A DNA stretch of 64,000 bases, taken from Lysobacter sp. ISL-50. Lineage in GTDB: Bacteria; Pseudomonadota; Gammaproteobacteria; Xanthomonadales; Xanthomonadaceae. The notes beneath the pieces are model-generated. The model worked only from the letters and a program-made list of their open reading frames with translations, made no database searches and had not been told where the DNA came from. The position numbers were made by a program, and so were the translations under genes. This document shows, piece after piece, positions 25,390-32,966 of this stretch. Location: the NCBI RefSeq assembly GCF_018612875.1, contig NZ_JAGGRI010000020.1, forward strand, positions 248,001-312,000, in the 5' to 3' direction. The first letter of the stretch is position 1. Every line of letters starts with the position of its first letter.

Positions 25390-25745
25390 CGGCATTAACG
25401 CCATTGCGGTGAACGAGTTGCCCTGGTCGGTGTTGAAGATATCGGGCGTGCCTTGGTGGGCGATGGCGTCCTCGACCGCCTGAGGCAGAGCGTGGTTTCC
25501 ATCGTGATCGACACGCGCCAGACGAGTACGCAACGGCTGTACCCGTCGATCACCGCCGCCAGATAGACGAAGCCGCGGGCCAACGGGATTTAGGTGACGT
25601 CCATCGCCCAGACTTGGTTGGCGCGGTGATTGGCCGATGGCGCAGCAGGTAGGGATAGATCTTGTGGCGCGGATGGCGGCGGCTCGTGTTGCGCTTGCGA
25701 TATAACGCTTCGATACCCATCCGCCGCATCAGCGTGGCGACGTGC
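25390..25745 (-). pseudogene. IS3-family transposase remnant (OrfB)
   Basis: Three frames of the minus strand together spell pieces of an IS3 OrfB. HVATLMRRMGIEALYRKRN and PRHKIYPYLLRH (HTH_21) come first, then RANQVWAMDVT, a TAA stop in place of the expected Tyr, and IPLARGFVYLAAVIDGYSR with VSITMETTLCL. After another frame change comes GTPDIFNTDQGNSFTAMA, with the second catalytic Asp. The 5' part and the 3' end with the catalytic Glu are missing and no terminal inverted repeats were found. It marks the left edge of the lipase and T6SS region. The rest of the 25256-25904 gap shows nothing recognisable. Confidence 0.82.
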
Positions 25746-25904
25746 TTTGAGCAGGTAATCCACCTGTCGGGCTGTGCAGATTTCCGGCGCCAGCTCTCTG
25801 TTCGACACAGCTAACTGCGGCAATTAAGTCGCACCTTCCTCAGGCACATTTATTCAACCTTGAAGGTCGTGTCCACACGACGTAGCCTCGAACCCAGCCG
25901 CTTC

Positions 25905-26126
25905 AAGGATTGGATATGCGCCGACACCGCTCATGGATGGCCTGGATTCGCAACCGGTTTCAATTGCCCGCGATCCTTGTCGCTTTACAACAAGCTCAGG
26001 CTGGCATTCACGTCCACATCCCGTGGAGATTGCCGTCCCATGTCCCGTCTGGATATCGCCGCGCGGGCGCACCGCCGCCTGAGCCGCCCAAAGGATCCGA
26101 TATGCGACGACACCTTACTTGGATAT
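25905..26126 (+). repeat. Decayed duplicate of the start of the lipoprotein gene
   Basis: AAGGAT-NN-GATATGCG-N-CGACACC-N5-TGGAT occurs at 25905 and again at 26091, 186 bp apart. In both copies the ATGCG is a start codon context (25916 and 26102). After the first copy, TTGCCCGCGATCCTTGTC resembles the lipobox-coding stretch of the intact gene and then the similarity is lost. It looks like the 5' stub of a tandem paralogue of the lipoprotein gene. The first stub is in frame with the intact gene, so a 273-residue read-through ORF exists but is unlikely to be the real product. Confidence 0.55.
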
Positions 26127-26731
26127 GCCTGAGTCTGCTGCTGCCCTTGTCCGCTTGCAGCTCTTCCTCTTCGGAGAAAATCGTGCCCGACTTCAAGCAG
26201 AACCCGCACCCCAAGCAGGTTTATCAGCTCACCCTGACTATCGCCAACGCGCCCGGGCCGTTCGCGTCGGTCGAAGGGTTCATGCAGTTCGACGTGGGGA
26301 CGCCGGAATGCCTGCCACCACCGAGAGAGAACGGCGGCCATCTGTGGCCGACGCCGACCGAAACCATCCCCTTCGCCTGGACCCGCGTCAGCGACACGCA
26401 ATACACCGGCGTTGTGTACATCGACGGCATGATCGATGAGGACTACTACGGTCGTGGCATGTGCCGTTGGAAATTGATGCAGGCACGCGCCGCATTGAAA
26501 GCAACAGGGGCAAAGCGAGAAACGCGGTTCGTTCCGAATATTTATCCGGAAAAATTGATCGCACAGCAAGCTGAAAGCACATATTTGTTAAGAGAGGACT
26601 ACCCTCGCTATTCCGAGGCTGCGTCAGAAGAGCCTGTGAGCTATGGTCTAACCGACCGTTCGAAAATGGCTCACCTACGGGATGACGAGTTGTTCACCAT
26701 CACTCTCACGCCCAAGGCGGCTACGCCATGA
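26102..26731 (+). CDS. Small lipoprotein, candidate immunity protein to the adjacent lipase
   Basis: This 209-residue protein begins MRRHLTWICLSLLLPLSACS, a lipoprotein signal with lipobox LSAC. The mature part is rich in beta-prone and acidic residues and matches no family I recognise. ATG 26102 is preferred over the upstream in-frame start at 25910 because it begins directly with the signal peptide. Its stop overlaps the start of the lipase gene (ATGA), so the two are translationally coupled. Lipoprotein-lipase pairs in this order are known as immunity-effector pairs of antibacterial secretion systems in Xanthomonadaceae and elsewhere; the role here is inferred from that context. Codon use is less G/C-biased near the 3' end, consistent with transfer. 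Confidence 0.7.
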   Translation: MRRHLTWICLSLLLPLSACSSSSSEKIVPDFKQNPHPKQVYQLTLTIANAPGPFASVEGFMQFDVGTPECLPPPRENGGHLWPTPTETIPFAWTRVSDTQYTGVVYIDGMIDEDYYGRGMCRWKLMQARAALKATGAKRETRFVPNIYPEKLIAQQAESTYLLREDYPRYSEAASEEPVSYGLTDRSKMAHLRDDELFTITLTPKAATP

Positions 26732-28251
26732 CCATCCCTACCCAGCAGTACGCCAATCTGGCGGAGCAATCCTACGGAGACGATCTCAATGGCCTAAAAG
26801 GCCAATGGCAGCATCCGGTCGATCAAGTGTTCGAACTGGAAGGCATGAAGTACAAAGCGTTGGAGTATATGGATCGTCCGTCCGGTTACCAGGGGGCGAT
26901 CTACCAGCGCGTGGATACCGGCGAGATCGTAGTAGCCCATCGTGGCACTGAGTTTGACCGCGAAGCAAAACAAGATGGCCTCATTGCTGATGGCGGTATG
27001 GTGTTCAAAGGCATCAATGCCCAGGTCGAAGACGCTGTGGAATTGACCCAGAGAGCGTTAAACCGTGCCAAGGAACACAGTCGCGCCTATGGACATCCCA
27101 TCGAAGTCACCACCACCGGCCACTCCCTAGGCGGCGGCCTGGCTCAGATCACCGCGCACAAATTCGGCCTGCGCGGCGAAGCCTTCAACCCTTACGGCGT
27201 CGCCAGCTTCGACTACGGCGTGCCCGAAGGTGGCAACCGTTTCGTCAATCACGTCATGGCCGGCGATGCGGTCAGTGCGGCGAGCCCGCACTACGGCCAG
27301 GTACGCGTCTACGCCAAGCCGGAAGAAATCAACAGCCTGAAAGCCGCGGGTTACAACAACCACGAGGGCCTTTCGACCGACGTCCTGCATCGCGCTCCGA
27401 TCGTGGCGGCGGTGCTGTCCGGAACCAAGGGCACCTCGCACAACATGGATAACTTCCTCAACGTTGATGGCGACCAAAAGAAGGACCAGTCCGTACTCAG
27501 AGATCCCAGAACCCAGGCCTTGGCGAAGCAATACGAGCCGATGATCGACAAGTACCGGGATGATGTTCGCCACCTGCGCGGCGGCATCACCCAGACGATC
27601 GAAATCGGCGAGAAAGTGATCGAGCTGCACGAGAAGGCCGCCAAGAGAGCGGTCGAGGCCGGCGTACAGACCGGCAAGGCGGTCGTCGACACCGGCGAGA
27701 AGATTCTTGAGCTGCACGAGAAAGCCGGCAGAAAAGCCGCCGAGGTGGGCGTGCAAGCCGGAAAGAAAGCCGTCGAAACCGGCGAGAAAGCGGTCGATCT
27801 TGGCGTTCATGCCGGCAAGAAAGCCATCGAGGCGGGCGAGCAGGTCGGCAGGAAGGCCGTCGAGATCGGCGAAAGCGTCGGCCGGAAGGCCGCGGAGGTC
27901 GGGGAGAACGTCGGCAAGAAGGCGCACGAAGCGGCCGACGGCATCGGCGACTTCCTGCATTCCAAAGCCGCCGCTCTCGGCGCGGGCACTGCGCTGCTCA
28001 GCAAAGACCCCTTGGCCTTCGTCAAACAAATGACTCAGGCGCATGCCTCCGGCGATCAGGACACCTTCCGCGCGATGACCCAATCCGCCGCGAACCACGG
28101 CGCCGGGCAACAGCTGCGCCAACAGGCCATCGCCACCGTCGATCGGCAAGAGCAGCAGGCGGCCGAACACCTGGCCGCGCAACAGCGCGAACAGCAGCAA
28201 CGCGAACAGCAGCAAGCCGCACCGCACAGCCACGGCGGCCGCTCGCGCTGA
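26728..28251 (+). CDS. Lipase_3-type phospholipase-like effector with hendecad repeats
   Basis: This 507-residue protein has no signal peptide. Residues 1-250 are an alpha/beta lipase: VVAHRGT (oxyanion strand), TTTGHSLGGGLAQ with Ser133, GDAVSAA with Asp180 and His238 form a plausible triad. Residues about 265-410 are an 11-residue repeat of the type AGKKAVExGEK, giving a long amphipathic helix like LEA or apolipoprotein repeats. The last 30 residues are glutamine-rich. Coupling to the lipoprotein gene by ATGA overlap and the T6SS locus starting 155 bp away argue for an antibacterial lipase effector. A glutamine-rich tail also occurs on T4SS (X-Tfe) effectors of Xanthomonas, but their usual C-terminal motifs are not visible. 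Delivery route unresolved. Confidence 0.78.
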   Translation: MTIPTQQYANLAEQSYGDDLNGLKGQWQHPVDQVFELEGMKYKALEYMDRPSGYQGAIYQRVDTGEIVVAHRGTEFDREAKQDGLIADGGMVFKGINAQVEDAVELTQRALNRAKEHSRAYGHPIEVTTTGHSLGGGLAQITAHKFGLRGEAFNPYGVASFDYGVPEGGNRFVNHVMAGDAVSAASPHYGQVRVYAKPEEINSLKAAGYNNHEGLSTDVLHRAPIVAAVLSGTKGTSHNMDNFLNVDGDQKKDQSVLRDPRTQALAKQYEPMIDKYRDDVRHLRGGITQTIEIGEKVIELHEKAAKRAVEAGVQTGKAVVDTGEKILELHEKAGRKAAEVGVQAGKKAVETGEKAVDLGVHAGKKAIEAGEQVGRKAVEIGESVGRKAAEVGENVGKKAHEAADGIGDFLHSKAAALGAGTALLSKDPLAFVKQMTQAHASGDQDTFRAMTQSAANHGAGQQLRQQAIATVDRQEQQAAEHLAAQQREQQQREQQQAAPHSHGGRSR

Positions 28252-28406
28252 GCAGCCCGCCACCGCGGGCACTTGCCGTAACCGTTCGCAAAGGAGCAAC
28301 ACCCTGCATGGATCAGACGGATCGCTGCAAGGAAACACCTCGATCAGTTGCAAGGCGTGCTGGCCGACAGCGGTCATGTGGGCCAACCCTTTGCACACGC
28401 CCGGCC

Positions 28407-28838
28407 TCAGCGCACCTGGTAGACCTGGGTGTTGAGTTGCAACACCGCGTCGAACTGCACCTTTTCGCGCTCCGGCCCCAGTTCCATGAGCGCGTCGATG
28501 CGGAATCGCAAGGTACGTTCGAACGCGCGCTGCGGTTCCAGCGAGATCCTGACCCGGGTCAGGCGCGGCTCGTGCAGCGCGACTGCCTGCTCCAGGGCGC
28601 GGCGGATGCGGTCGCGATCGTGGACATTGAGCAGACTGTAGGAGGAGAAATCCGGAATGCCGTAGGTCAGCGATGACTTGCGGCATTCCTCGAACGCATC
28701 CGGGATCAGCCGCGCGCCTTCCGAGCGCGTATTGAGCAGGCTTTCCAGGTCGCGCGAAATCGCCGCCCTGATCGCGTAGACGTCGCGGCGGTCGCCGGGC
28801 GGGCTGTGCTGGTCGAGTTGATCGAGCAGGCTTTGCAT
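28407..28838 (-). CDS. tssE: T6SS baseplate protein TssE (gp25-like)
   Basis: This 143-residue protein resembles phage T4 gp25. It begins MQSLLDQLDQHSPPG, has RDLESLLNTR, the conserved YGIPDFSSYSLLN and RVRISLEP, and ends in a strand LQLNTQVYQ. TssE forms the baseplate wedge with TssF, TssG and TssK and nucleates sheath assembly. It is the last gene of the minus-strand arm, 28 bp after the M15-like peptidase gene, and is separated from tssF/tssG, which are on the other arm. Length is normal. Confidence 0.92.
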   Translation of the reverse strand: MQSLLDQLDQHSPPGDRRDVYAIRAAISRDLESLLNTRSEGARLIPDAFEECRKSSLTYGIPDFSSYSLLNVHDRDRIRRALEQAVALHEPRLTRVRISLEPQRAFERTLRFRIDALMELGPEREKVQFDAVLQLNTQVYQVR

Positions 28839-28866
28839 CGCGGTGTTCGCTCTCGGCCGGCCGCGC

Positions 28867-29316
28867 TCAGCGAACCTGCATCAGCATGCAGATCAGCAAC
28901 GGCTTGAAATCGTCCGGATCGACCTGCTCGGCGCTCTTGGCGCCCCATTCGATATGGATATGGCTCAAGTGCCGGTTGATCACCGAGCCGGTGCGCGGGA
29001 ATTTGATCCCGGCGCTGTTCCACTCTTCGCCGTTGTAGATCAGACCGCCCCAGCGCATGCATTCGCGCATGCTCAGGAACACATCGACCAGTTGATCGGC
29101 GATGGCGCGTTCTTCCTCGACCGTCGCGTCCAGGATGATGTCCAGGGCCCGCCCGGCGATGTGCGGATCGCCGCCCGACTTGTGCGGCCCCGCGGTCGCC
29201 TGCAGGCGACCGAGCTGGCGGGGCTTGGGATACTTTTCCAGATACGTGCTGCGGATGAGATCCGGGCCGAAATGGTAGATCGTGTTCTTGGTTTCTTCGA
29301 CGACTCGCGCGGCCAT
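28867..29316 (-). CDS. M15-like peptidoglycan peptidase in the T6SS operon
   Basis: This 149-residue protein starts at the ATG giving MAARVVEETKNTIYHFG, with AGGAA upstream. It has the zinc-peptidase pattern of M15 DD/LD-peptidases: His52-x6-Asp59 in PHIAGRALDIIL and the paired His119/His121 in HLSHIHIEWG. No signal peptide is present. It lies between the caspase-fold-like gene and tssE. Two readings fit: a T6SS-delivered cell-wall effector, or a cell-wall-opening assembly factor like TagX, the L,D-endopeptidase of the Acinetobacter T6SS. No immunity gene is evident beside it, which slightly favours the assembly role; the lack of a signal peptide favours the effector role. Confidence 0.68.
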   Translation of the reverse strand: MAARVVEETKNTIYHFGPDLIRSTYLEKYPKPRQLGRLQATAGPHKSGGDPHIAGRALDIILDATVEEERAIADQLVDVFLSMRECMRWGGLIYNGEEWNSAGIKFPRTGSVINRHLSHIHIEWGAKSAEQVDPDDFKPLLICMLMQVR

Positions 29317-29581
29317 GAGGGTTCCTGAGAATTTTCGGAGATGCGGAAGATTTCGCCGATAACGGCGCGGCGACACGGCATTCAAGGCGGCGGCATTCAT
29401 CCCGCCCGCGCCGGACAGACCGGCGCTCGCATGAATCTGCAAGAAGACGTCGTTCGACCAATAAGTGCGCGAGCCCGATGTTCATGCCCGCGCCGGGCAG
29501 CACGCCGTTGCCCATCCCTCACCGCATCGCCGGGACCCAACGGCGCCCGGCCCGGCGATGCGGGCCGGGCGCCGCGCTGGC

Positions 29582-30079
29582 TTACAACTCCGTCAGTTCG
29601 TTCGAACCGTCCGAATGCCACATCCACACATCGCCCTCGAAGCCGTCGATGCATCCGTACGGAATCGTCGGCCACGCGCCGGTGGTCTGGGTGTGGTTGG
29701 AAGCGATCACCCGGGCCGCGGCGTTCTTGGCCATCGCGCTGCAGAACAGATTGCCGTCGCCGCTGCCGGAGAACGACACGACATTGCAGGCCACCAGATA
29801 GATGGTGGATACGCTGGGCGCGAGCAGCGAGAACAGCGGCAGCTGCGCCCAGCCGAAGCCCGTGCCCAGGCCCAGTCGGGCGTTGGCGCCGTGGCAGTTG
29901 ATCACCAGATTGAATCCGCCCTCGGTAAGCGGCGCCGAACCGGCGACCGATGCGACCCAGGCCATGATATCGACGGGTTTCGCGGCCGGAGGAACCGTCC
30001 AGCTGTTCCACATCTTGTAGTACGGCCCGGGAACGCCTTCGGCGTTGAGGACCATGGAAGGTTGTTCTAACTTGATCAT
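29582..30079 (-). CDS. Caspase-fold-like protein next to hcp (putative cysteine peptidase)
   Basis: This 165-residue protein has no signal peptide. I do not recognise it by name, but the pattern FNLVINCHGANARLGLG (His63) followed by STIYLVACNV (Cys98) and then AMAKNAAARVIASNHTQTTG resembles caspase-clan and DUF4347-like domains, where a His after a hydrophobic strand and a Cys after the next strand form the dyad. It sits 93 bp after hcp and about 265 bp before the M15-like gene in the same direction. A cargo protein delivered with Hcp is the favoured guess; a processing peptidase or toxin-like domain are alternatives. The gap 29317-29581 shows no gene. Confidence 0.6.
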   Translation of the reverse strand: MIKLEQPSMVLNAEGVPGPYYKMWNSWTVPPAAKPVDIMAWVASVAGSAPLTEGGFNLVINCHGANARLGLGTGFGWAQLPLFSLLAPSVSTIYLVACNVVSFSGSGDGNLFCSAMAKNAAARVIASNHTQTTGAWPTIPYGCIDGFEGDVWMWHSDGSNELTEL

Positions 30080-30172
30080 TGTCGTGATCTCGAGTCGCGC
30101 GCCGGCCCGATCCGTTTCCCGGGATGGGCCCGGGAAACGGCCGCGGGAGATCGCGCGCCCATGTGGGAGCGG

Positions 30173-30667
30173 TCAGACCTTCTTGTTCGCCTTCAGATCC
30201 CAGCCGGCCGAGGCGTTGCCCGCGGCTTTGCCGTCGATGCCGATCTTGGTGTAGGTCATCTCGCACTTTCCGAACACCAGGCTGACCGATTCGATCGGCA
30301 CGTCCTCGTCGCCCTTGGCGTCCCCGCCGCGGCCGACCGAGCTGATCAGCACGTCGGTGAGCTTGTACTCCATGTACTTGGCCTTGTCGCCGCCGGCGCG
30401 ATTTAGATGGATGATCGCGGCCGGAACGTGCTGGCCGGTGCAGCAGTACTCGAACAGCTTCGGGCTGGCGATATCCAGCAGCTTGGTGAAGGAAAAATTC
30501 TGGATGTTGACGCGCGCCGAGCTGAGGCTGCCGGCGGACGAGGCGGTGCTGGACTGCGGCTGCGAAGCGCCGAAGCCGTAGTTCTTGATCTCGATCCAGT
30601 CCTTGTGCTTGTCGTCGGCGCTTTCGCCCTTGACGCCCTCGAGCTGGATGAATGCATCGAATGCCAT
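30173..30667 (-). CDS. hcp: T6SS inner-tube protein Hcp (TssD)
   Basis: This 164-residue tube protein begins MAFDAFIQLEGVKGESADD and shows WIEIKNYGFGASQP, FSFTKLLDIASPKLFEYCCTG and YMEYKLTDVLISSV, the hallmark blocks of Hcp. Hexameric rings stack inside the TssBC sheath and are expelled with VgrG. It is placed 40 bp after tssC, the usual sheath-tube order. The two cysteines in EYCCTGQ are common in this group. Length is normal, with no C-terminal effector extension. Confidence 0.95.
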   Translation of the reverse strand: MAFDAFIQLEGVKGESADDKHKDWIEIKNYGFGASQPQSSTASSAGSLSSARVNIQNFSFTKLLDIASPKLFEYCCTGQHVPAAIIHLNRAGGDKAKYMEYKLTDVLISSVGRGGDAKGDEDVPIESVSLVFGKCEMTYTKIGIDGKAAGNASAGWDLKANKKV

Positions 30668-30707
30668 GATCGTGCTCCTGTATTTCAGTGGCCAGGTAGT
30701 GAAGGTC

Positions 30708-32192
30708 TCAGCGTGCCGACTTCGGCAACTCCGCCACCAGGCGGAGCGAGACGCTGAGTTCGTCGAGCTGGTAGTGCGGGCGCAGGAACGCCACGGACTT
30801 GTACGCGCCGGGCTTGCCCGGTATTTCGCTGACTTCGATGCGCGCCTCGCGCAAGGGGAACTGCGCCTTGCGCTCCTGCGACGCGTTGTCGTCGAGCAGG
30901 ACGTACTGCGCGATCCAGTTGTTGAGGAACATCTCGACGCTGGACTTGGAGGCGAAGCTGCCGATCTTGTCGCGCATCATCGCCTTGAGGTAATGGGCGA
31001 CGCGGCTGACCGCGAAGATGTACTGCAGCTGCGCAGACAGGCGCGCGTTGGCGTTGGCCGCGTCGGTGTTGTATTCCTTCGACTTCTGCACCGATTGGGT
31101 GGAGAAGAACGCCGCGTAGTCGGTGTTCTTGCAATGCACCAGCGGGATCAGGCCGAGGTCGGCGAGTTCCTTCTCGCGGCGGTCGGTGATGGCGATCTCG
31201 GTCGGGCACTTGAGCGCCACCTCGCCGTCGTCGGTGCTGAAGGTGTGCGTGGGCATCCCTTCGACCAGGCCGCCGCCTTCCACGCCGCGAATCGCCGCGG
31301 TCCAGCCGTACTTGGCGAAGGCGTCGGTGATCTTGCTGCCGAGCGCGTAGGCGGCGTTCATCCACAGGTAGCGCTCGTGCTCCTTGCCGGTGACCGTCTC
31401 GGTGAAGTTGAACGCTTCCACCGGCGAGGTGTCCGGCCCATACGGCAGGCGGCCGAGCACGTGCGGCATGGTCAGGCCCACGTAGCGCGAATCCTCCGAG
31501 CCGCGGAAGCTCTTCCACTTGGCGTATTCCACCGTGTCGAAGATCTTCGCCAGATCGCGCGGGCCCGACAGCTCGGTGAAGCTCTCGAATCCGAGCAACT
31601 GCGCCGAGGCCGCCGACAGGAACGGCGCGTGCGCCGCGGCGGCGACATGCGAGATCTCCTCGACCAGGTACATGTCTTCGGGCTGGCGGCCGAACTCGTA
31701 GTCGCCGATCAGCGTGGCGAACGGGGCGCCGCCGAAGGTGCCGTATTCCTCTTCGTAGATCTTCTTGAACAGCGAAGACTGGTCGAAGTCGGAGGCGTTC
31801 TTGAAATCCTTGACCAGTTCCTTCTTGGTGCAGTTGAACACCTTGATCTTCAGCGTGGTGCTGGTTTCGCTGTTGTCGACCATGTACTTCAGGCCGCGCC
31901 AGCTGCCTTCCATGCGCTGGAAATCCTCCATGTGCATGACCGCGGACAACTGGTCCGACAGCAATCGGTCGATCTCGGCGATGCGCGCGTCGAGCGCGGT
32001 GATCGCGTCCTTGGACACGACCAGGGCGCCGTCGGTGACTTGAGCGACCAGTTCGGCCATCAGATCGCGCGCGCGGGCGCGCTCGGTATCGGTCTTGGCG
32101 ATCTTGGTCTGGGTCAGGATCTGTTCGAGCAGTCCGCCCTCGGCGGCTTCGGCGGCGGCGGTCGAGGCCGCCTGGGTTTCGGTATTGGCCAT
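30708..32192 (-). CDS. tssC: T6SS sheath large subunit TssC (VipB)
   Basis: This 494-residue large sheath subunit shows MEDFQRMEGSWRGLKYMVDN, IYEEEYGTFGGAPFATLIGDY and the long C-terminal block VAHYLKAMMRDKIGSFASK with FLNNWIAQYVLLDD. With TssB it forms the contractile sheath that ClpV disassembles. It lies 57 bp after tssB and 40 bp before hcp, so the three are very probably one transcript unit within the longer operon. Length and all main blocks are normal. Confidence 0.96.
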   Translation of the reverse strand: MANTETQAASTAAAEAAEGGLLEQILTQTKIAKTDTERARARDLMAELVAQVTDGALVVSKDAITALDARIAEIDRLLSDQLSAVMHMEDFQRMEGSWRGLKYMVDNSETSTTLKIKVFNCTKKELVKDFKNASDFDQSSLFKKIYEEEYGTFGGAPFATLIGDYEFGRQPEDMYLVEEISHVAAAAHAPFLSAASAQLLGFESFTELSGPRDLAKIFDTVEYAKWKSFRGSEDSRYVGLTMPHVLGRLPYGPDTSPVEAFNFTETVTGKEHERYLWMNAAYALGSKITDAFAKYGWTAAIRGVEGGGLVEGMPTHTFSTDDGEVALKCPTEIAITDRREKELADLGLIPLVHCKNTDYAAFFSTQSVQKSKEYNTDAANANARLSAQLQYIFAVSRVAHYLKAMMRDKIGSFASKSSVEMFLNNWIAQYVLLDDNASQERKAQFPLREARIEVSEIPGKPGAYKSVAFLRPHYQLDELSVSLRLVAELPKSAR

Positions 32193-32249
32193 GATGGACT
32201 CGCTAGCTTCGCGGACGGGACGGCTGCCGGTGCCGGCCGCCGTGACGAC

Positions 32250-32759
32250 TTATTCGGACTTCGGCCCGACTTCCTTGCTGAGCTGGGTGATCTTGTCCGT
32301 ATTGAGCAAGACCTCGTTCAACAGATCCTCGAACTTGTCGTTGCCGGCGGCCTTGTTGCGCAGATCGGCGAGTTTCTGCCGCGCTTCCAGCAATTTGCGC
32401 AGCGGCTCGATCTGGCCGATGACCTGTTCGGGCTCGAAATCGGCCAGTTGCGCGAAGGTGAGATCGACCGCGAGCTTGGAACCGTCGTTGGCCAGCTTGT
32501 TATCGACCTGCCCCGCCACGCGCGGCTTCATTGCCTTGAGGACGTCGTTGAAGTTGTCCTTGTCGATGTTGACGAACTTGCGGTCCTTCAACTTCGGCAA
32601 CGGCTCCTCGCTCTTGCCGGTGAAGTCGCCGATCACGCCGGCGACGAACGGCAGTTCCTTCTTCTCGATGGCGTCGCCGACTTCCACGTCGTAGGTCAGC
32701 TGCACGCGCGGAGCGCGGACGCGATCGAGCTTGTGCTGGGTGCTTTCCTTCTTGGCCAT
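32250..32759 (-). CDS. tssB: T6SS sheath small subunit TssB (VipA)
   Basis: This 169-residue protein begins MAKKESTQHKLDRVRAPRVQ and contains VQLTYDVEVGDAIEKKELPF, GVIGDFTGKSEEPLPKLKDR and FVNIDKDNFNDVLKAMKP, all typical of VipA/TssB. It interlocks with TssC to build the sheath. The C-terminal helix usually recognised by ClpV is present. A 207-bp gap separates it from tssA upstream, with no gene and no clear promoter seen. Confidence 0.96.
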   Translation of the reverse strand: MAKKESTQHKLDRVRAPRVQLTYDVEVGDAIEKKELPFVAGVIGDFTGKSEEPLPKLKDRKFVNIDKDNFNDVLKAMKPRVAGQVDNKLANDGSKLAVDLTFAQLADFEPEQVIGQIEPLRKLLEARQKLADLRNKAAGNDKFEDLLNEVLLNTDKITQLSKEVGPKSE

Positions 32760-32966
32760 GATCTCTCCCGGCTTGCGCGGTGATTCAGTGACAGCGAGTC
32801 TAGGAATGGCGCGGCGCCGCGAAAATCCGTCGGACGGCCGATCGACGGCCTATGCCGTTCGAACGAGGCGATGCGGCGCGAGCGCGGCGCGGCGAACGCC
32901 GAATGCGGCGAACACCGCGTTCATAGAGTCCGCGAAGCCGCGACGGCATCGCCGGATGCGCCCGAT

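Noticed and set aside
25910-26101. 64-codon N-terminal extension of the lipoprotein
   Set aside because: The internal ATG at 26102 begins directly with a lipoprotein signal peptide; the upstream part is a decayed repeat of the same start region.
28308-28406. Possible small gene after the lipase, with AAAGGAG before ATG 28308
   Set aside because: The frame runs into tssE on the opposite strand and codes no recognisable protein; at most a decayed remnant.
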